From contig JANZYY010000058.1 of NCBI GenBank assembly GCA_026419705.1, positions 1 to 14,983 of the forward strand: a stretch of DNA of 14,983 nucleotides. Direction: 5' to 3'. Below the pieces are notes generated by a model. It was given only the letters and a program-made list of their open reading frames with translations, ran no database searches and was not told the DNA's origin. A program made the position numbers and the translations under genes. Positions 1-7,285 of this stretch are shown here, piece by piece. How positions within the stretch are numbered: the stretch's first letter is position 1; every line of letters begins with the position of its first letter. The DNA comes from Fischerella sp. (lineage in GTDB: Bacteria > Cyanobacteriota > Cyanobacteriia > Cyanobacteriales > Nostocaceae).

Positions 1-2
1 GC

Positions 3-182
3 ACTAGGTTATACAGCATTCCCTATAAACGCGAACATGAACAGATGTTTGAGCTAGCAGGGCGTGCAAGACAAAATGGTGCTGAGGTTCGAGTCCAAAA
101 ACAACCCAAAGGTTCCGTGGATAGCAGCGAAGAGTTGGGTGCTCAAATACTGCTGCCCGAAGACATCATGCCCAAACGGTAA
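3..182 (+). CDS. 3' end of an unknown gene
   Basis: The frame is open from the left edge and ends at TAA 180-182, leaving 59 codons of a gene that begins outside the window. The visible peptide is hydrophilic and mixed in charge (it begins TRLYSIPYKREHEQ and ends LPEDIMPKR), and I recognise no motif in it. It reads like a real coding sequence because codon use resembles its neighbours and a 129-bp gap with a promoter follows its stop. No function can be given. Confidence 0.6.
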   Translation, partial: TRLYSIPYKREHEQMFELAGRARQNGAEVRVQKQPKGSVDSSEELGAQILLPEDIMPKR

Positions 183-208
183 TTCTACGCAAAATCACAC
201 AGATTTTT

Positions 209-285
209 TGTTACACACTGTTACAATTTAGTGTTAAATACCACACGATTTTGGTATTGACAAAAATAATTTTCGGTAATACAAT
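209..285 (+). promoter_or_regulatory. Promoter with paired TGTTACA boxes, driving the helicase/nuclease operon
   Basis: TTGACA at 257-262 is followed 17 bp later by TACAAT at 280-285, a near-consensus sigma70-type promoter. Transcription would begin near 292, giving a leader of about 20 nt with GAGGA at 306-310 before the ATG at 312. Upstream lie two TGTTACA boxes (209-215 and 219-225, period 10). The same box occurs in tandem at 4281-4297 and 8982-8998, so it may be a phage-specific activator or operator site. Confidence 0.7.
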
Positions 286-311
286 GTGATTATTGTGTAA
301 ACACTGAGGAA

Positions 312-509
312 ATGACCGTGGAACGTACCTTGATTCTCGAAGGGGTGTATTCTAGCGAAGAAGTTCGCGCATTCGCTGCCGATCCTCGCACAGGATCTCC
401 TGGAGTATGGAATGCCCAAGACGCTGCAATTCTGGACAGCAACGATTATGTCTTTGTGAAGATTTGGGAAGATTCGCAAAACCAGTTCATCGAAGTGTCT
501 GCCGCTTGA
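312..509 (+). CDS. Unknown 65-aa protein heading the helicase/nuclease operon
   Basis: This short acidic protein begins MTVERTLILEGVYSSEEVRA and is rich in aspartate, glutamate and alanine. No known motif or membrane segment is visible. The start is supported by GAGGA at 306-310 and by the promoter at 257-285. It is the first gene of a transcription unit that continues into the SF2 helicase after 16 nt, so it may belong to that system, for example as a regulator or accessory factor, but nothing in its sequence proves this. Confidence 0.7.
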   Translation: MTVERTLILEGVYSSEEVRAFAADPRTGSPGVWNAQDAAILDSNDYVFVKIWEDSQNQFIEVSAA

Positions 510-525
510 TTAGTCTCAAAACACT

Positions 526-1938
526 ATGATCACACTGCACCCGCATCAACTTGAAGCAATTAACTCGATTATCAATTGCATTACCACTGGTGCCGGTAGC
601 GCCAAAGGTCGTGTAGTTATGCCCACTGGTGCGGGTAAAACTTTTGTTGAAGCATCTGTTCTCGACTATCAACGAAAAAACAACCAAGTCACTGCCATTC
701 ATGTGGTGCTAGCGCCCCGAATCCTCCTTGCCAATCAACTTATCGAAGAATTTCGTAAATATTCTGGGCTGACTTATCGCGCCATTGCTTTCCACAGCGG
801 TAACTTAGAAACTGATTATGAAAAAGGAATCCGGTGGAAGGAGCACGCAACCACGAGAGTTGCAGATATTAAAAAAGCATATATTAACGCGACTGAGAGT
901 GGGCAGGACCTTGTGGTGTTCAGCACCTATCACAGTTGCAACAAACTAAAAGGAATCAAATTCGATACCTTAATCGCCGACGAAAGCCAATACTGCGTTA
1001 ACGAAGGTTTTGGTCATGCCGTAAGCGAGCTCACTGCACGAGTTAAATTATTTTTTACCGCTACAGAAAAACATACTGCAAGCAATCGCGGGCGTGGGCT
1101 AAACAATTCTTCTATTTATGGAGATCGCATCTACTACATCAGTCCCGCTGAGTTGATCAAACGTGGTTTAATTGTCCCTCCCCGCCTGCACGTTCTGTAT
1201 GCAGAAACGGCAGAAGAGAAAAAAAGCATTGTGCATGAAGTCATCGAATTGGCTCGAGAGCAAGACAAAATTACTCGGCCTGAACTGGGATTCAGCAAGA
1301 TCCTGTTCGCGATGAAGGGCACAGCCGATGTAAAAACCGTCGAAGACAACATCCAAAAAGTTCAAACGGAATTTCCGGATCACGAAATTTTCACCATTAC
1401 AAGCCGTAACGGCGCCAGAATCAATAACGTCAGAATTCCTCGTGAACAATTTTTGGATCGACTGAAGCAGGCTAAAAACGCATTAATTTTCCACTACGAC
1501 ATCCTCAGCGAGGGTATTGACGTAGACGGCATCACTGGAGTAGCGCTGCTGCGCAATCTAGGATTGTCTAAGTTACTGCAAACTATTGGCCGTGCTGTTC
1601 GCATTTACAAACCAAATCCTAGTGCTAAAAAGTGGGCGCTGATTTCCGTCAGCGTAATTAACGGAGATGAAGACGATAAAGAAAATGTCAAGTATTACAT
1701 TCAAGCCATTCGTAACGGTGGTTACGATATCAGTGCAGAAGATGTAGTTGAAACTGGTAAGCCGCGTCACACTCCCGAGGATGATGACATCGGTGACGCG
1801 TACAGCAAAGCTAAGAATAACTTTGCAAATCTTTTTCTAGTGGATATTTTCCATGAGGTAGAAGAAGAAGAAATCTTCAATAATCTTCGTGTTTTAGAGA
1901 AAGACGAAGATAAAATCGATGCTCTACTTAACTTCTAA
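526..1938 (+). CDS. SF2 DEAD/DEAH-type helicase, restriction-type
   Basis: This 470-aa superfamily 2 helicase has a Q-like HPHQLEAI stretch (5-12), Walker A PTGAGKT (33-39), motif II DESQ (152-155), motif III TAT (178-180) and motif VI QTIGRAVR (352-359). The end is acidic (HEVEEEEIF). Family knowledge: this arrangement is that of the ATP-driven translocase subunit of Type I, III and ISP restriction enzymes and related UvrB/ResIII-like proteins. DESQ in place of DEAH/DEAD is a variant. The nuclease gene follows after 15 nt and two methyltransferase-like genes lie further on, so I infer a restriction-like complex. No good ribosome-binding site precedes the ATG, which lies 16 nt after the previous stop, so translational coupling is likely. 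A replication or recombination helicase is the alternative. Confidence 0.9.
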   Translation: MITLHPHQLEAINSIINCITTGAGSAKGRVVMPTGAGKTFVEASVLDYQRKNNQVTAIHVVLAPRILLANQLIEEFRKYSGLTYRAIAFHSGNLETDYEKGIRWKEHATTRVADIKKAYINATESGQDLVVFSTYHSCNKLKGIKFDTLIADESQYCVNEGFGHAVSELTARVKLFFTATEKHTASNRGRGLNNSSIYGDRIYYISPAELIKRGLIVPPRLHVLYAETAEEKKSIVHEVIELAREQDKITRPELGFSKILFAMKGTADVKTVEDNIQKVQTEFPDHEIFTITSRNGARINNVRIPREQFLDRLKQAKNALIFHYDILSEGIDVDGITGVALLRNLGLSKLLQTIGRAVRIYKPNPSAKKWALISVSVINGDEDDKENVKYYIQAIRNGGYDISAEDVVETGKPRHTPEDDDIGDAYSKAKNNFANLFLVDIFHEVEEEEIFNNLRVLEKDEDKIDALLNF

Positions 1939-1953
1939 CATCAAGAGAATGCA

Positions 1954-2526
1954 ATGAAGCACCGTTTTGCCAAAATTTGCCCTAATGCAAACAAACTACT
2001 TGATAGTGTCGAAACCCTTTCGGGTTTTATGCGTCGAGTAGAAAAACTTAGTACAGATCCAGCGTGGACCAGCCTTAATTGGTCGCCCGACGAATACAAA
2101 GGCGATGCATTGGAAGCTTTGGTTGAGGTTTTGATCACTCTAAGCCCTATTGACAAGAGAATCAACATTGTTGAATATCGCCCACATGATAACAAGATCG
2201 ACGGTAGCGACATGGGTATTGACGGATATGGACTGAGCCATAACGGAAAACTGCATACCGTGCAGGTCAAGTACCGTTCGAATACCCAAAAAGATCTAAC
2301 TGCTAACGAAGACCATATTTCAAACTTTGTAGCCAAAACAACTTCTAGTCCTAAATATAAGGACGCCGATATGACAATCTTTACCACAGCCAAGGACCTA
2401 AATCAAAAAGTCAACGAAGGCATGTACCATGACCGAGTACGGGTACTTGGTTTTCGAGATCTCAGCAAACTCATCGACAACAATCAACCATTTTGGCGTG
2501 CATTTCGCACAGAAATGGGTCTGTAA
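1954..2526 (+). CDS. Mrr-like PD-(D/E)XK nuclease
   Basis: This 190-aa protein has a catalytic core of the Mrr/restriction-endonuclease type: an acidic helix DALEALVEVL (51-60), then GIDGYG with D90, a beta turn, and VQVKYR with Q104 and K106. This is the D-x(n)-(E/Q)xK pattern, with Q instead of E as in many Mrr-type enzymes. The family cuts DNA using metal ions and is often fused to, or paired with, a helicase. The gene begins 15 nt after the helicase stop and is probably co-transcribed. No methylated-base-reading domain is visible, so target choice may come from the neighbouring methyltransferase/specificity protein. The catalytic assignment rests on motif reading only. Confidence 0.78.
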   Translation: MKHRFAKICPNANKLLDSVETLSGFMRRVEKLSTDPAWTSLNWSPDEYKGDALEALVEVLITLSPIDKRINIVEYRPHDNKIDGSDMGIDGYGLSHNGKLHTVQVKYRSNTQKDLTANEDHISNFVAKTTSSPKYKDADMTIFTTAKDLNQKVNEGMYHDRVRVLGFRDLSKLIDNNQPFWRAFRTEMGL

Positions 2527-2553
2527 TTCGAACAAATTAAATCAAATTGGACT

Positions 2554-2559
2554 TATAAT
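2554..2559 (+). promoter_or_regulatory. Possible -10 element before the methyltransferase pair
   Basis: TATAAT lies in the 67-bp gap between the nuclease and methyltransferase genes, 34 bp before the ATG at 2594. No TTGACA-like hexamer sits 16-18 bp upstream, so this would be a weak or activator-dependent promoter. The gap and the lack of a ribosome-binding site make separate expression of the methyltransferase genes possible but unproven. Confidence 0.3.
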
Positions 2560-2593
2560 ACAGGTCTAATTAACTATTAGCACGCATCTCGTC

Positions 2594-3721
2594 ATGGACA
2601 AAGCCAAAGTCATTTACAAAGCACTTAAAGAAGGGGTAATTGATTTTAGTGGTGCTCATGCCATTCATACCCCGCAGGGTCTTGTTGAAGAAATTCTCAG
2701 TCACTTGCCCTTGCAAGGATCTATTTTGGTGCTGTTTAATATTGAGTTCGTAATTAGTCTCATATACACTTACAAGGTAGATCCCAGCAGCATTACTTTT
2801 TACTCCGATCATAAAAACAAGAGCTACTTCTGCAAAAAGTTAGGAGTTAAATACATTGAGTCATTGGAAACAGATATGAAATTTGATGTTGTAGTTGGAA
2901 ATCCACCGTATCAAGATAAAACAAATTCAAATCTCTATAAGAAATTTATTTCAAAGGCTAAGGAAATTTCCAATTTAGTTGCACTTATAGTCCCATCTAG
3001 TAATTTTAAAGATATTGACGAATTTCAAAATCTAAAAAAATATTCTTTTAAAGGAAATTGTTTTTCCAATGTTCAGGTCTTGGTTAGTTGGTTTGTGTGG
3101 GAGAATAACTTTTCAGATCGAACTGAAATTATTGATTCCCATGGTAAGGTCATAAAAGTTAATAAAATTTTAGTAGCCCCGACCGATAATCTTAATCGAT
3201 TTCAACTGGTAAATCGTATTCTAGAAAAAAATTATTCGGGTTGGGAAGTCAAAAATGGTAAATTATCTCGTAACAGGGCCATATTGGACAACAACGGAAT
3301 CTGGTGTATTTGGTCGTGTGGTCGTAAAGATCAAGAATTTGACAAAGTAAAAATTTCTCATTTGTTAGTTGATGCGATATCGGGTATTGGCCAACATAAG
3401 GTAGTTTTTAGTGGAGATTATACTACAACATCGATCGGTCCAGTAAAGTATGCAGCACCCGATCACGGCTGTGCAATGAAAGCTCATTATATTTCTGTCG
3501 AGTCGGAAGCTGAAGCCCAAAATCTTATTAATTATCTAAATAGTAAATTCGTAAAATATATTGTAGCCGATATCAAAGGAACTTCGACTAAGAATGGAAA
3601 GACAGTATTTAGAAAAATCCCAAAAGTAGACCTTACCAGGACCTGGACTGACCAGGAACTTTACGCCCACTTTGGTCTCACGCAGGAAGAAATAGATTAT
3701 GTCGAAGCCAACGTTAAATGA
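2594..3721 (+). CDS. N6-adenine DNA methyltransferase (NPPY) with a specificity-like C-terminal half
   Basis: This 375-aa protein carries motif X-like HTPQGLVEEIL (25-35), the catalytic motif IV VVGNPPYQ with NPPY at 103-106, and a downstream VALIVPSSNF strand. The long C-terminal part ends in WTDQELYAHFGLTQEEIDYV, a tail typical of Eco57I-like adenine methyltransferases, and probably holds target recognition. The place where the SAM-binding motif I (D/E-x-x-x-G-x-G) should be reads ILVLFNIEF (44-52) and lacks the glycines. SAM binding may therefore be lost or supplied by the next gene product, which has a good motif I. The middle of the gene is clearly more AT-rich than the genes on either side, suggesting acquisition. 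No ribosome-binding site is obvious before the ATG. Confidence 0.82.
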   Translation: MDKAKVIYKALKEGVIDFSGAHAIHTPQGLVEEILSHLPLQGSILVLFNIEFVISLIYTYKVDPSSITFYSDHKNKSYFCKKLGVKYIESLETDMKFDVVVGNPPYQDKTNSNLYKKFISKAKEISNLVALIVPSSNFKDIDEFQNLKKYSFKGNCFSNVQVLVSWFVWENNFSDRTEIIDSHGKVIKVNKILVAPTDNLNRFQLVNRILEKNYSGWEVKNGKLSRNRAILDNNGIWCIWSCGRKDQEFDKVKISHLLVDAISGIGQHKVVFSGDYTTTSIGPVKYAAPDHGCAMKAHYISVESEAEAQNLINYLNSKFVKYIVADIKGTSTKNGKTVFRKIPKVDLTRTWTDQELYAHFGLTQEEIDYVEANVK

Positions 3722-4262
3722 AGTTATTGCGCACTGCCGAAACCGTGAGTACATGAGCGGGGTGGAGCGAGATCGGCTGCGAGTCAAAGCCACAGGCGAA
3801 GTATTTACTCCCACGCCACTGGTGCAGGAGATTCTAGATCAATTGCCGCCGGAAGTATTTACAGATCCCACTAAAACTTTTTTGGATAATAGTTGTGGAG
3901 ACGGGCAGTTTTTAAGCGAAGTGCTAATACGAAAAATCCAAAATGGATCAACCTTCGAACAAGCACTGAGCACGATTTATGGCGTAGATCTCATGCCGGA
4001 CAACGTTGAGCTATGTCGTAACAGGCTGCTGTGTGGGCAAGAGCATTTAAGACATATTGTGGAGCGCAACATTGTTTGTGCTGATGCACTGCGTTACCAC
4101 TACAGGTTTGATGGTACTGATCCGTACAGCAAAACTCCAGGATCATTCACAGAAGCAGTTGAGTTTGTCAAAGAACAAGAGAAAAAATCAAATAAAGTTA
4201 AACCAAATAAAAAATCCCGACCCGCAAACAATGTTTTCGATAACCTTTTCGAAGAGTGTTAA
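3699..4262 (+). CDS. Methyltransferase-like protein with SAM motif I but no NPPY
   Basis: This 187-aa protein has motif X FTPTPLVQEIL (36-46), a clear SAM-binding motif I FLDNSCGDGQF (61-71), motif II GVDLMPDN (95-102) and a motif III-like CADAL with D129. The chain then turns into a lysine-rich linker (160-173) and stops without an NPPY/DPPY motif. It overlaps the upstream gene by 23 nt, and its ATG has AGGAAG about 9 nt upstream, so coupled translation is likely. It shares the TPxxLVxEIL segment with the upstream protein. Either it forms a split enzyme with that protein, or it is an independent short methyltransferase-like family in which catalysis is absent. Confidence 0.8.
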   Translation: MSKPTLNEVIAHCRNREYMSGVERDRLRVKATGEVFTPTPLVQEILDQLPPEVFTDPTKTFLDNSCGDGQFLSEVLIRKIQNGSTFEQALSTIYGVDLMPDNVELCRNRLLCGQEHLRHIVERNIVCADALRYHYRFDGTDPYSKTPGSFTEAVEFVKEQEKKSNKVKPNKKSRPANNVFDNLFEEC

Positions 4263-4280
4263 CTATTGCACAGTTTTTCT

Positions 4281-4335
4281 TGTTACAATTGTTACACTTT
4301 TTTTAGTTGACTATGCTGCAAAATGATTGCATAAT
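4281..4335 (+). promoter_or_regulatory. Strong promoter with tandem TGTTACA boxes
   Basis: TTGACT (4307-4312) and CATAAT (4330-4335) are separated by exactly 17 bp. Just upstream is a direct repeat TGTTACAAT/TGTTACAC (4281-4297), placed like that of the promoter at 9007. Transcription should begin near 4342. This promoter would drive the 60-aa gene and perhaps the run through the ligase. Confidence 0.75.
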
Positions 4336-4364
4336 AGTGACATACGTTGACAGGAGCACACGAA

Positions 4365-4547
4365 ATGACCAGCGTTGCAGAACTGGCTACTTGGATCGAA
4401 AACCATCTCGTTCGTCTTTCCATGGAGCTTGACGACACTTACACCATGGAATTCCTCGACCGCGAGGGCCTGGGTCCGTTCCGTGTCACTGGTGAGAATC
4501 TGCTGGACTGCATCCGTCTGGCTCGCGAACAATACGACGTTCTGTAA
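4365..4547 (+). CDS. Unknown small acidic protein, 60 aa
   Basis: The protein begins MTSVAELATWIENHLVRLSM and is acidic with no recognised domain. I chose the ATG at 4365 over the in-frame TTG at 4347, because AGGAG (4352-4356) stands 8 nt before the ATG and the TTG has no binding site. Its stop overlaps the next start (TAATG at 4545-4549). It is the first gene behind a strong promoter and is probably expressed at a high level. Function unknown. Confidence 0.75.
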   Translation: MTSVAELATWIENHLVRLSMELDDTYTMEFLDREGLGPFRVTGENLLDCIRLAREQYDVL

Positions 4548-4965
4548 TGAGCTACTTTGGCCTGCCCGCCTTGGGCACTGAAGTCGAAGTCACCACTAGG
4601 TGGCGCGACCATTACTATTTCCGCGACAGCGACTACCGAGAGACAGCTACACGGGTCGTGTGGTTGCTGGCAACAAGGGCATGTCGCAGGGCAGTTTTGC
4701 CATTAAAGACAGTCAAGGCGAATACCGGGAAATCAGTCTTGACCACGTCGTTTATCTCCGCTACAAAGGAGGACGGGTGGTGCGAGCTGGTAAAACTGAA
4801 ACTGCCAAACCTGTGGCAGATGTCCGCGTGGCAGAAGGCAGCCGAGGAAACCGTTACATCGTGACCAAGTATCAGGGCAAGATTACCTGCACCTGCCCGG
4901 GCGCTACGTATCACGGCTACTGCAAGCATACCAAAATCTTTGACAAGTTAGCTAAAGCCAACTAA
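4547..4965 (+). CDS. SWIM zinc-finger protein, broken by a -1 frameshift
   Basis: Two frames together make one protein. The first, from ATG 4547, reads MSYFGLPALGTEVEVTTRWR and continues to about RDSDYRE near 4642. The second, open from 4600 to 4965, continues with SYTGRVVAGNKG and ends in the SWIM-like finger CTCPGATYHGYCKH, with spacing C-x-C-x8-C-x-H. SWIM fingers bind DNA or proteins. Past the break the first frame loses protein-like character. The shift must lie at about 4637-4655 and needs one base re-read or one missing base. No classical slippery heptamer is visible, so a sequencing or assembly error or a true mutation is more likely than programmed frameshifting. The start overlaps the previous stop. 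Confidence 0.7.
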
Positions 4966-4974
4966 AATATTAGC

Positions 4975-5154
4975 ATGAAAACTTACATTTTTGGTCATAG
5001 GCTTCTGAAACAATTGTCCGTCGTGGTACAGGCCGAGGACATAGACGAAGCCTATACAGAACTGGACAACAAACTTGGTGCCTTGCACAATCTCGGCCTC
5101 GTGATCGACACCCCACTGGATAATTCCACTTGGAGGCTGATTTCAGCATTTTGA
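4975..5154 (+). CDS. Unknown 59-aa phage protein
   Basis: The ATG at 4975, nine nt after the SWIM-gene stop, opens a frame MKTYIFGHRLLKQLSVVVQA ending WRLISAF and TGA 5152-5154. Alternating hydrophobic residues suggest a small beta-rich fold; no motif is recognised. It fills the gap before the ligase gene exactly and the ligase ribosome-binding site begins at its stop codon, which supports it as a real gene. No ribosome-binding site is clear upstream. Confidence 0.65.
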   Translation: MKTYIFGHRLLKQLSVVVQAEDIDEAYTELDNKLGALHNLGLVIDTPLDNSTWRLISAF

Positions 5155-5162
5155 AGGACAAC

Positions 5163-6491
5163 ATGAACACACCTTGGTCTGTAATCCGAGAGCTTGAATC
5201 CAACAACAGCCGTTTGGCTAAAGAAAGCATCGTCCGCCGCGAGGCAGCAGCAGGCAATAGGGAATTTTTCGAAGGCTGCCGCTTGGCTTGTGACAGCATG
5301 ATTACCTTTGGAGTTAAAAAAGTTCTGGAACGACCCGCAGCGGGCCGTAACATGCCGGCACCGCGGGGACTGAGTTGGGCAGCATTTCGCGCACTGGTTG
5401 ACAAACTGGCTGCACGCGAACTCACTGGGGATGCTGCACAGACTGCAATCAATCAAGCACGCCTACAGGCCACTCCCGAGCAATGGAATGGCTGGTATCG
5501 CCGTATCCTCATCAAAGATCTACGCTGCGGGGTCAGTGAAAAAACCATCAACGTTATTGCTGACACGCATCCCGAATTTGCCGTGCCAGTGTTTCAAGCG
5601 CAACTTGCACACGACGGTGCCAAGCACGAAAGCAAGATGACTGGCGCCAAAATGGTAGAAGTCAAGCTAGATGGTGTGCGTGTTATCACCGTAGCATATC
5701 CCAGTGGGCATGTGGTGCAGTATAGCCGCAATGGTAAAGAATTGGTCAATTTCGAGCACATCAAACAGCAGATCTCCCGGCACTGCCGATTCTTCCACGA
5801 GCCCATGGTGTTAGATGGCGAGGTCATGAGCAGCAGTTTTCAGGACCTCATGAAACAAGTGCACAGAAAGAGTGACGTGGCAGCGCAAGACGCTGTGCTG
5901 CATCTTTTCGATATGGTTACCCTCAAAGACTTTCAAGCAGGCATTTGCGACAAGCGTCAAATCGACCGTGTCTACAGTCTCAATGCATGGCACAATTTGG
6001 TCAAGGATCACATGCCCAATGTCAAAGTTTTGGATCATGAAATTGTTGACCTCGATACCAAAGAAGGTCAGGTCCGTTTTGCTGAAATCAACCGTGCTGC
6101 TATTGACGGTGGCTACGAAGGCATTATGGTAAAAGATCCCGTTGCACCTTATGAGTGCAAGCGCACTGCAAACTGGCTCAAAATCAAGCCCTTTATTGAA
6201 GTCAGCCTCAAGGCTGTTCGTGTAGTAGAAGGCACCGGTAAGTATGCAGGTATGATGGGTGCGGTTGAATTCGAAGGGGAAGACGACGGGCGGCAAATCC
6301 AAGTCAGCGTGGGCAGTGGATGGAGTGACAAAGACCGCGAAGATATCTGGCGGTATCGCGATGAAGTTGTTGGCGAAATCGGTGAGATTCGGGGCGATGC
6401 GCTGACGCAGGCGCAGGATAGCGAAGTGTGGAGCATTCGTTTTCCGAGGTTCAAAACGTGGCGCGGCTTCCGTAAAGGCGAAAAACTATGA
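5163..6491 (+). CDS. ATP-dependent DNA ligase, T4-like
   Basis: This 442-aa ligase seals nicks by transferring AMP from ATP to a lysine and then to the 5' phosphate. Visible motifs: motif I KLDGVR (168-173, adenylated Lys168), LDGEVMS (217-223), motif IV EGIMVKD (319-325), motif V WLKIKP (338-343), and a C-terminal OB-fold region with SIRFPRFKTWR near the end. The N-terminal part contains LIKDLRCGVSEKTIN, typical of T4-like phage ligases, and the length is close to the T4 enzyme. I chose ATG 5163, with AAGGA at 5155-5159, over an in-frame TTG at 5130 that would overlap the preceding gene. The stop overlaps the next start (ATGA). It would act in phage replication and repair in the cytoplasm. 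Confidence 0.93.
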   Translation: MNTPWSVIRELESNNSRLAKESIVRREAAAGNREFFEGCRLACDSMITFGVKKVLERPAAGRNMPAPRGLSWAAFRALVDKLAARELTGDAAQTAINQARLQATPEQWNGWYRRILIKDLRCGVSEKTINVIADTHPEFAVPVFQAQLAHDGAKHESKMTGAKMVEVKLDGVRVITVAYPSGHVVQYSRNGKELVNFEHIKQQISRHCRFFHEPMVLDGEVMSSSFQDLMKQVHRKSDVAAQDAVLHLFDMVTLKDFQAGICDKRQIDRVYSLNAWHNLVKDHMPNVKVLDHEIVDLDTKEGQVRFAEINRAAIDGGYEGIMVKDPVAPYECKRTANWLKIKPFIEVSLKAVRVVEGTGKYAGMMGAVEFEGEDDGRQIQVSVGSGWSDKDREDIWRYRDEVVGEIGEIRGDALTQAQDSEVWSIRFPRFKTWRGFRKGEKL

Positions 6492-6748
6492 GTCAGGATA
6501 TTAATCAAATTCGAGAGCATGTAATTGGACTACTAGATCGGGGACCCGTAGAAATCACATTTACCAAAGTAAATGGCGAAACTCGCGTTATGCCTTGCAC
6601 ACTAAACAAAGATCTTGTGCCCATTCACCAAAGTAAAGGCACAAGGGAAAAAAGGCACAGTCTCGAAGTGCAAAGCGTTTGGTGCCTCGATAAGAAAGAA
6701 TGGCGCAGTTTTCGCTGGGACCGTTTTATTAGTGCGAAGGAAATCTAA
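6488..6748 (+). CDS. WYL_2 family, Sm-like SH3 beta-barrel protein
   Basis: This 86-aa protein has the layout of the phage WYL_2 (Sm-like SH3) family: a strand EITFTKVNGETRVMPCTL with the CTLNKDLVP turn, a basic linker, then VWCLDKKEWRSFRWDRF. The family is common in large phages, and nucleic-acid binding is suspected but not shown. It overlaps the ligase stop by 4 nt (ATGA), so it is translated from the same message and may assist in DNA metabolism; that role is inferred from context only. Confidence 0.8.
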   Translation: MSQDINQIREHVIGLLDRGPVEITFTKVNGETRVMPCTLNKDLVPIHQSKGTREKRHSLEVQSVWCLDKKEWRSFRWDRFISAKEI

Positions 6749-6925
6749 ATGGAACGAGTTTGGCACGCTGATGTAGAGGAAGATCCTAAGACCGGAGAAC
6801 TTTACTTAACATTTCCTCAAGAAATGCTAAATGAACTGGGCTGGACTGTGGGTACTGTACTAGAATGGTACGAAGAGCCCACTGGCGAATGGGTTTTGCG
6901 TAAGGCAAAAAACAAAGAAGATTAA
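6749..6925 (+). CDS. AbrB/SpoVT-like small protein, 58 aa
   Basis: The ATG directly follows the previous stop (TAAATG), with AAGGA at 6737-6741 seven nt upstream. The sequence TGELYLTFPQEMLNELGWTV followed by GTVLEWYEEPTGEWVLRK matches the swapped-hairpin AbrB/SpoVT pattern of a small beta strand, a P-x-x-hydrophobic-x-x-LGW helix, G-x-x-hydrophobic and a final strand. Such proteins bind DNA as dimers and often act as regulators or antitoxins; no toxin gene is adjacent. Its last 4 nt overlap the stop of the convergent lipoprotein gene. The family call is from pattern only. Confidence 0.7.
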   Translation: MERVWHADVEEDPKTGELYLTFPQEMLNELGWTVGTVLEWYEEPTGEWVLRKAKNKED

Positions 6926-7275
6926 TTCTTTTTTGCTGCTTTTTCGGCTTCTCGCCGTGCGCGAGCCTTTTCTCGAGCAAGAGCAGCACGGTCACTGAGA
7001 CTCAAAGGTTGACTGGCAGCACCAGTTACTGGTTTTGGCTGTTCTGATTTTGTTGATTCTGGTTTGGCCTGTATTGACTCGTGTTGAGCAAAATTTTTAA
7101 CCGATTCTTCGGTTTTCGCTGGTTCTACAGGGGCGGCGTCTTTAACTGCTTGGGCAGTCGCGGATGCCGCTGGCGACGATGCAACAATATCATTAATGTT
7201 TAAAGTTTTTTCTTCTTCCGGTAAGCACCCGCTTGCAAAAACTGCGGTTATAAGTATAATAGTAAAATGTTTCAT
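6922..7275 (-). CDS. Predicted lipoprotein, Ala/Glu/Lys/Pro-rich
   Basis: The only - strand gene of the window encodes 117 aa. It begins MKHFTIILITAVFASGC: a short basic start, a hydrophobic core and a lipobox-like ASGC with Cys17, so it should be lipidated and anchored in an envelope membrane. The rest is low in complexity, with Ala, Pro, Glu and Lys, and ends in a basic helix (AREKARARREAEKAAKKN). Phage lipoproteins can be outer-membrane spanins or receptor-blocking and superinfection-exclusion proteins; no partner inner-membrane spanin gene is seen, so neither role can be assigned. Its stop overlaps the convergent gene by 4 nt, and its start lies 10 bp from the divergent start at 7286. No ribosome-binding site or clear promoter was found. 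Confidence 0.72.
   Translation of the reverse strand: MKHFTIILITAVFASGCLPEEEKTLNINDIVASSPAASATAQAVKDAAPVEPAKTEESVKNFAQHESIQAKPESTKSEQPKPVTGAASQPLSLSDRAALAREKARARREAEKAAKKN
7233..7260 (+). promoter_or_regulatory. Promoter inside the lipoprotein gene
   Basis: TTGCAA (7233-7238) and TATAAT (7255-7260) are separated by 16 bp on the + strand. They lie within the signal-peptide region of the opposing lipoprotein gene. Transcription would start near 7267, 19 nt before the ATG at 7286. Because the two divergent starts are only 10 bp apart, a + promoter must lie inside the lipoprotein gene. Confidence 0.55.
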
Positions 7276-7285
7276 GTAGATATTT

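Noticed and set aside
86..96. GGTTCGAGTCC, like a tRNA T arm
   Set aside because: It has no pairing T stem, acceptor or anticodon arm around it and lies inside an open coding frame.
4057..4326. 89-codon + frame across the end of the second methyltransferase-like gene
   Set aside because: It is an out-of-frame shadow rich in serine/lysine without a start signal; the motif-bearing frame is 3699-4262.
4347..4352. TTGACA as a second promoter or TTG as start of the 60-aa gene
   Set aside because: No -10 box 16-18 bp downstream, and the ATG at 4365 has a proper AGGAG; the TTG has none.
5130..5162. Upstream TTG start for the ligase
   Set aside because: It would overlap the 59-aa gene; ATG 5163 has AAGGA in place.
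5811..6302. - strand open frame opposite the ligase
   Set aside because: It lies fully within the motif-bearing ligase gene and has no ribosome-binding site or protein-like features.
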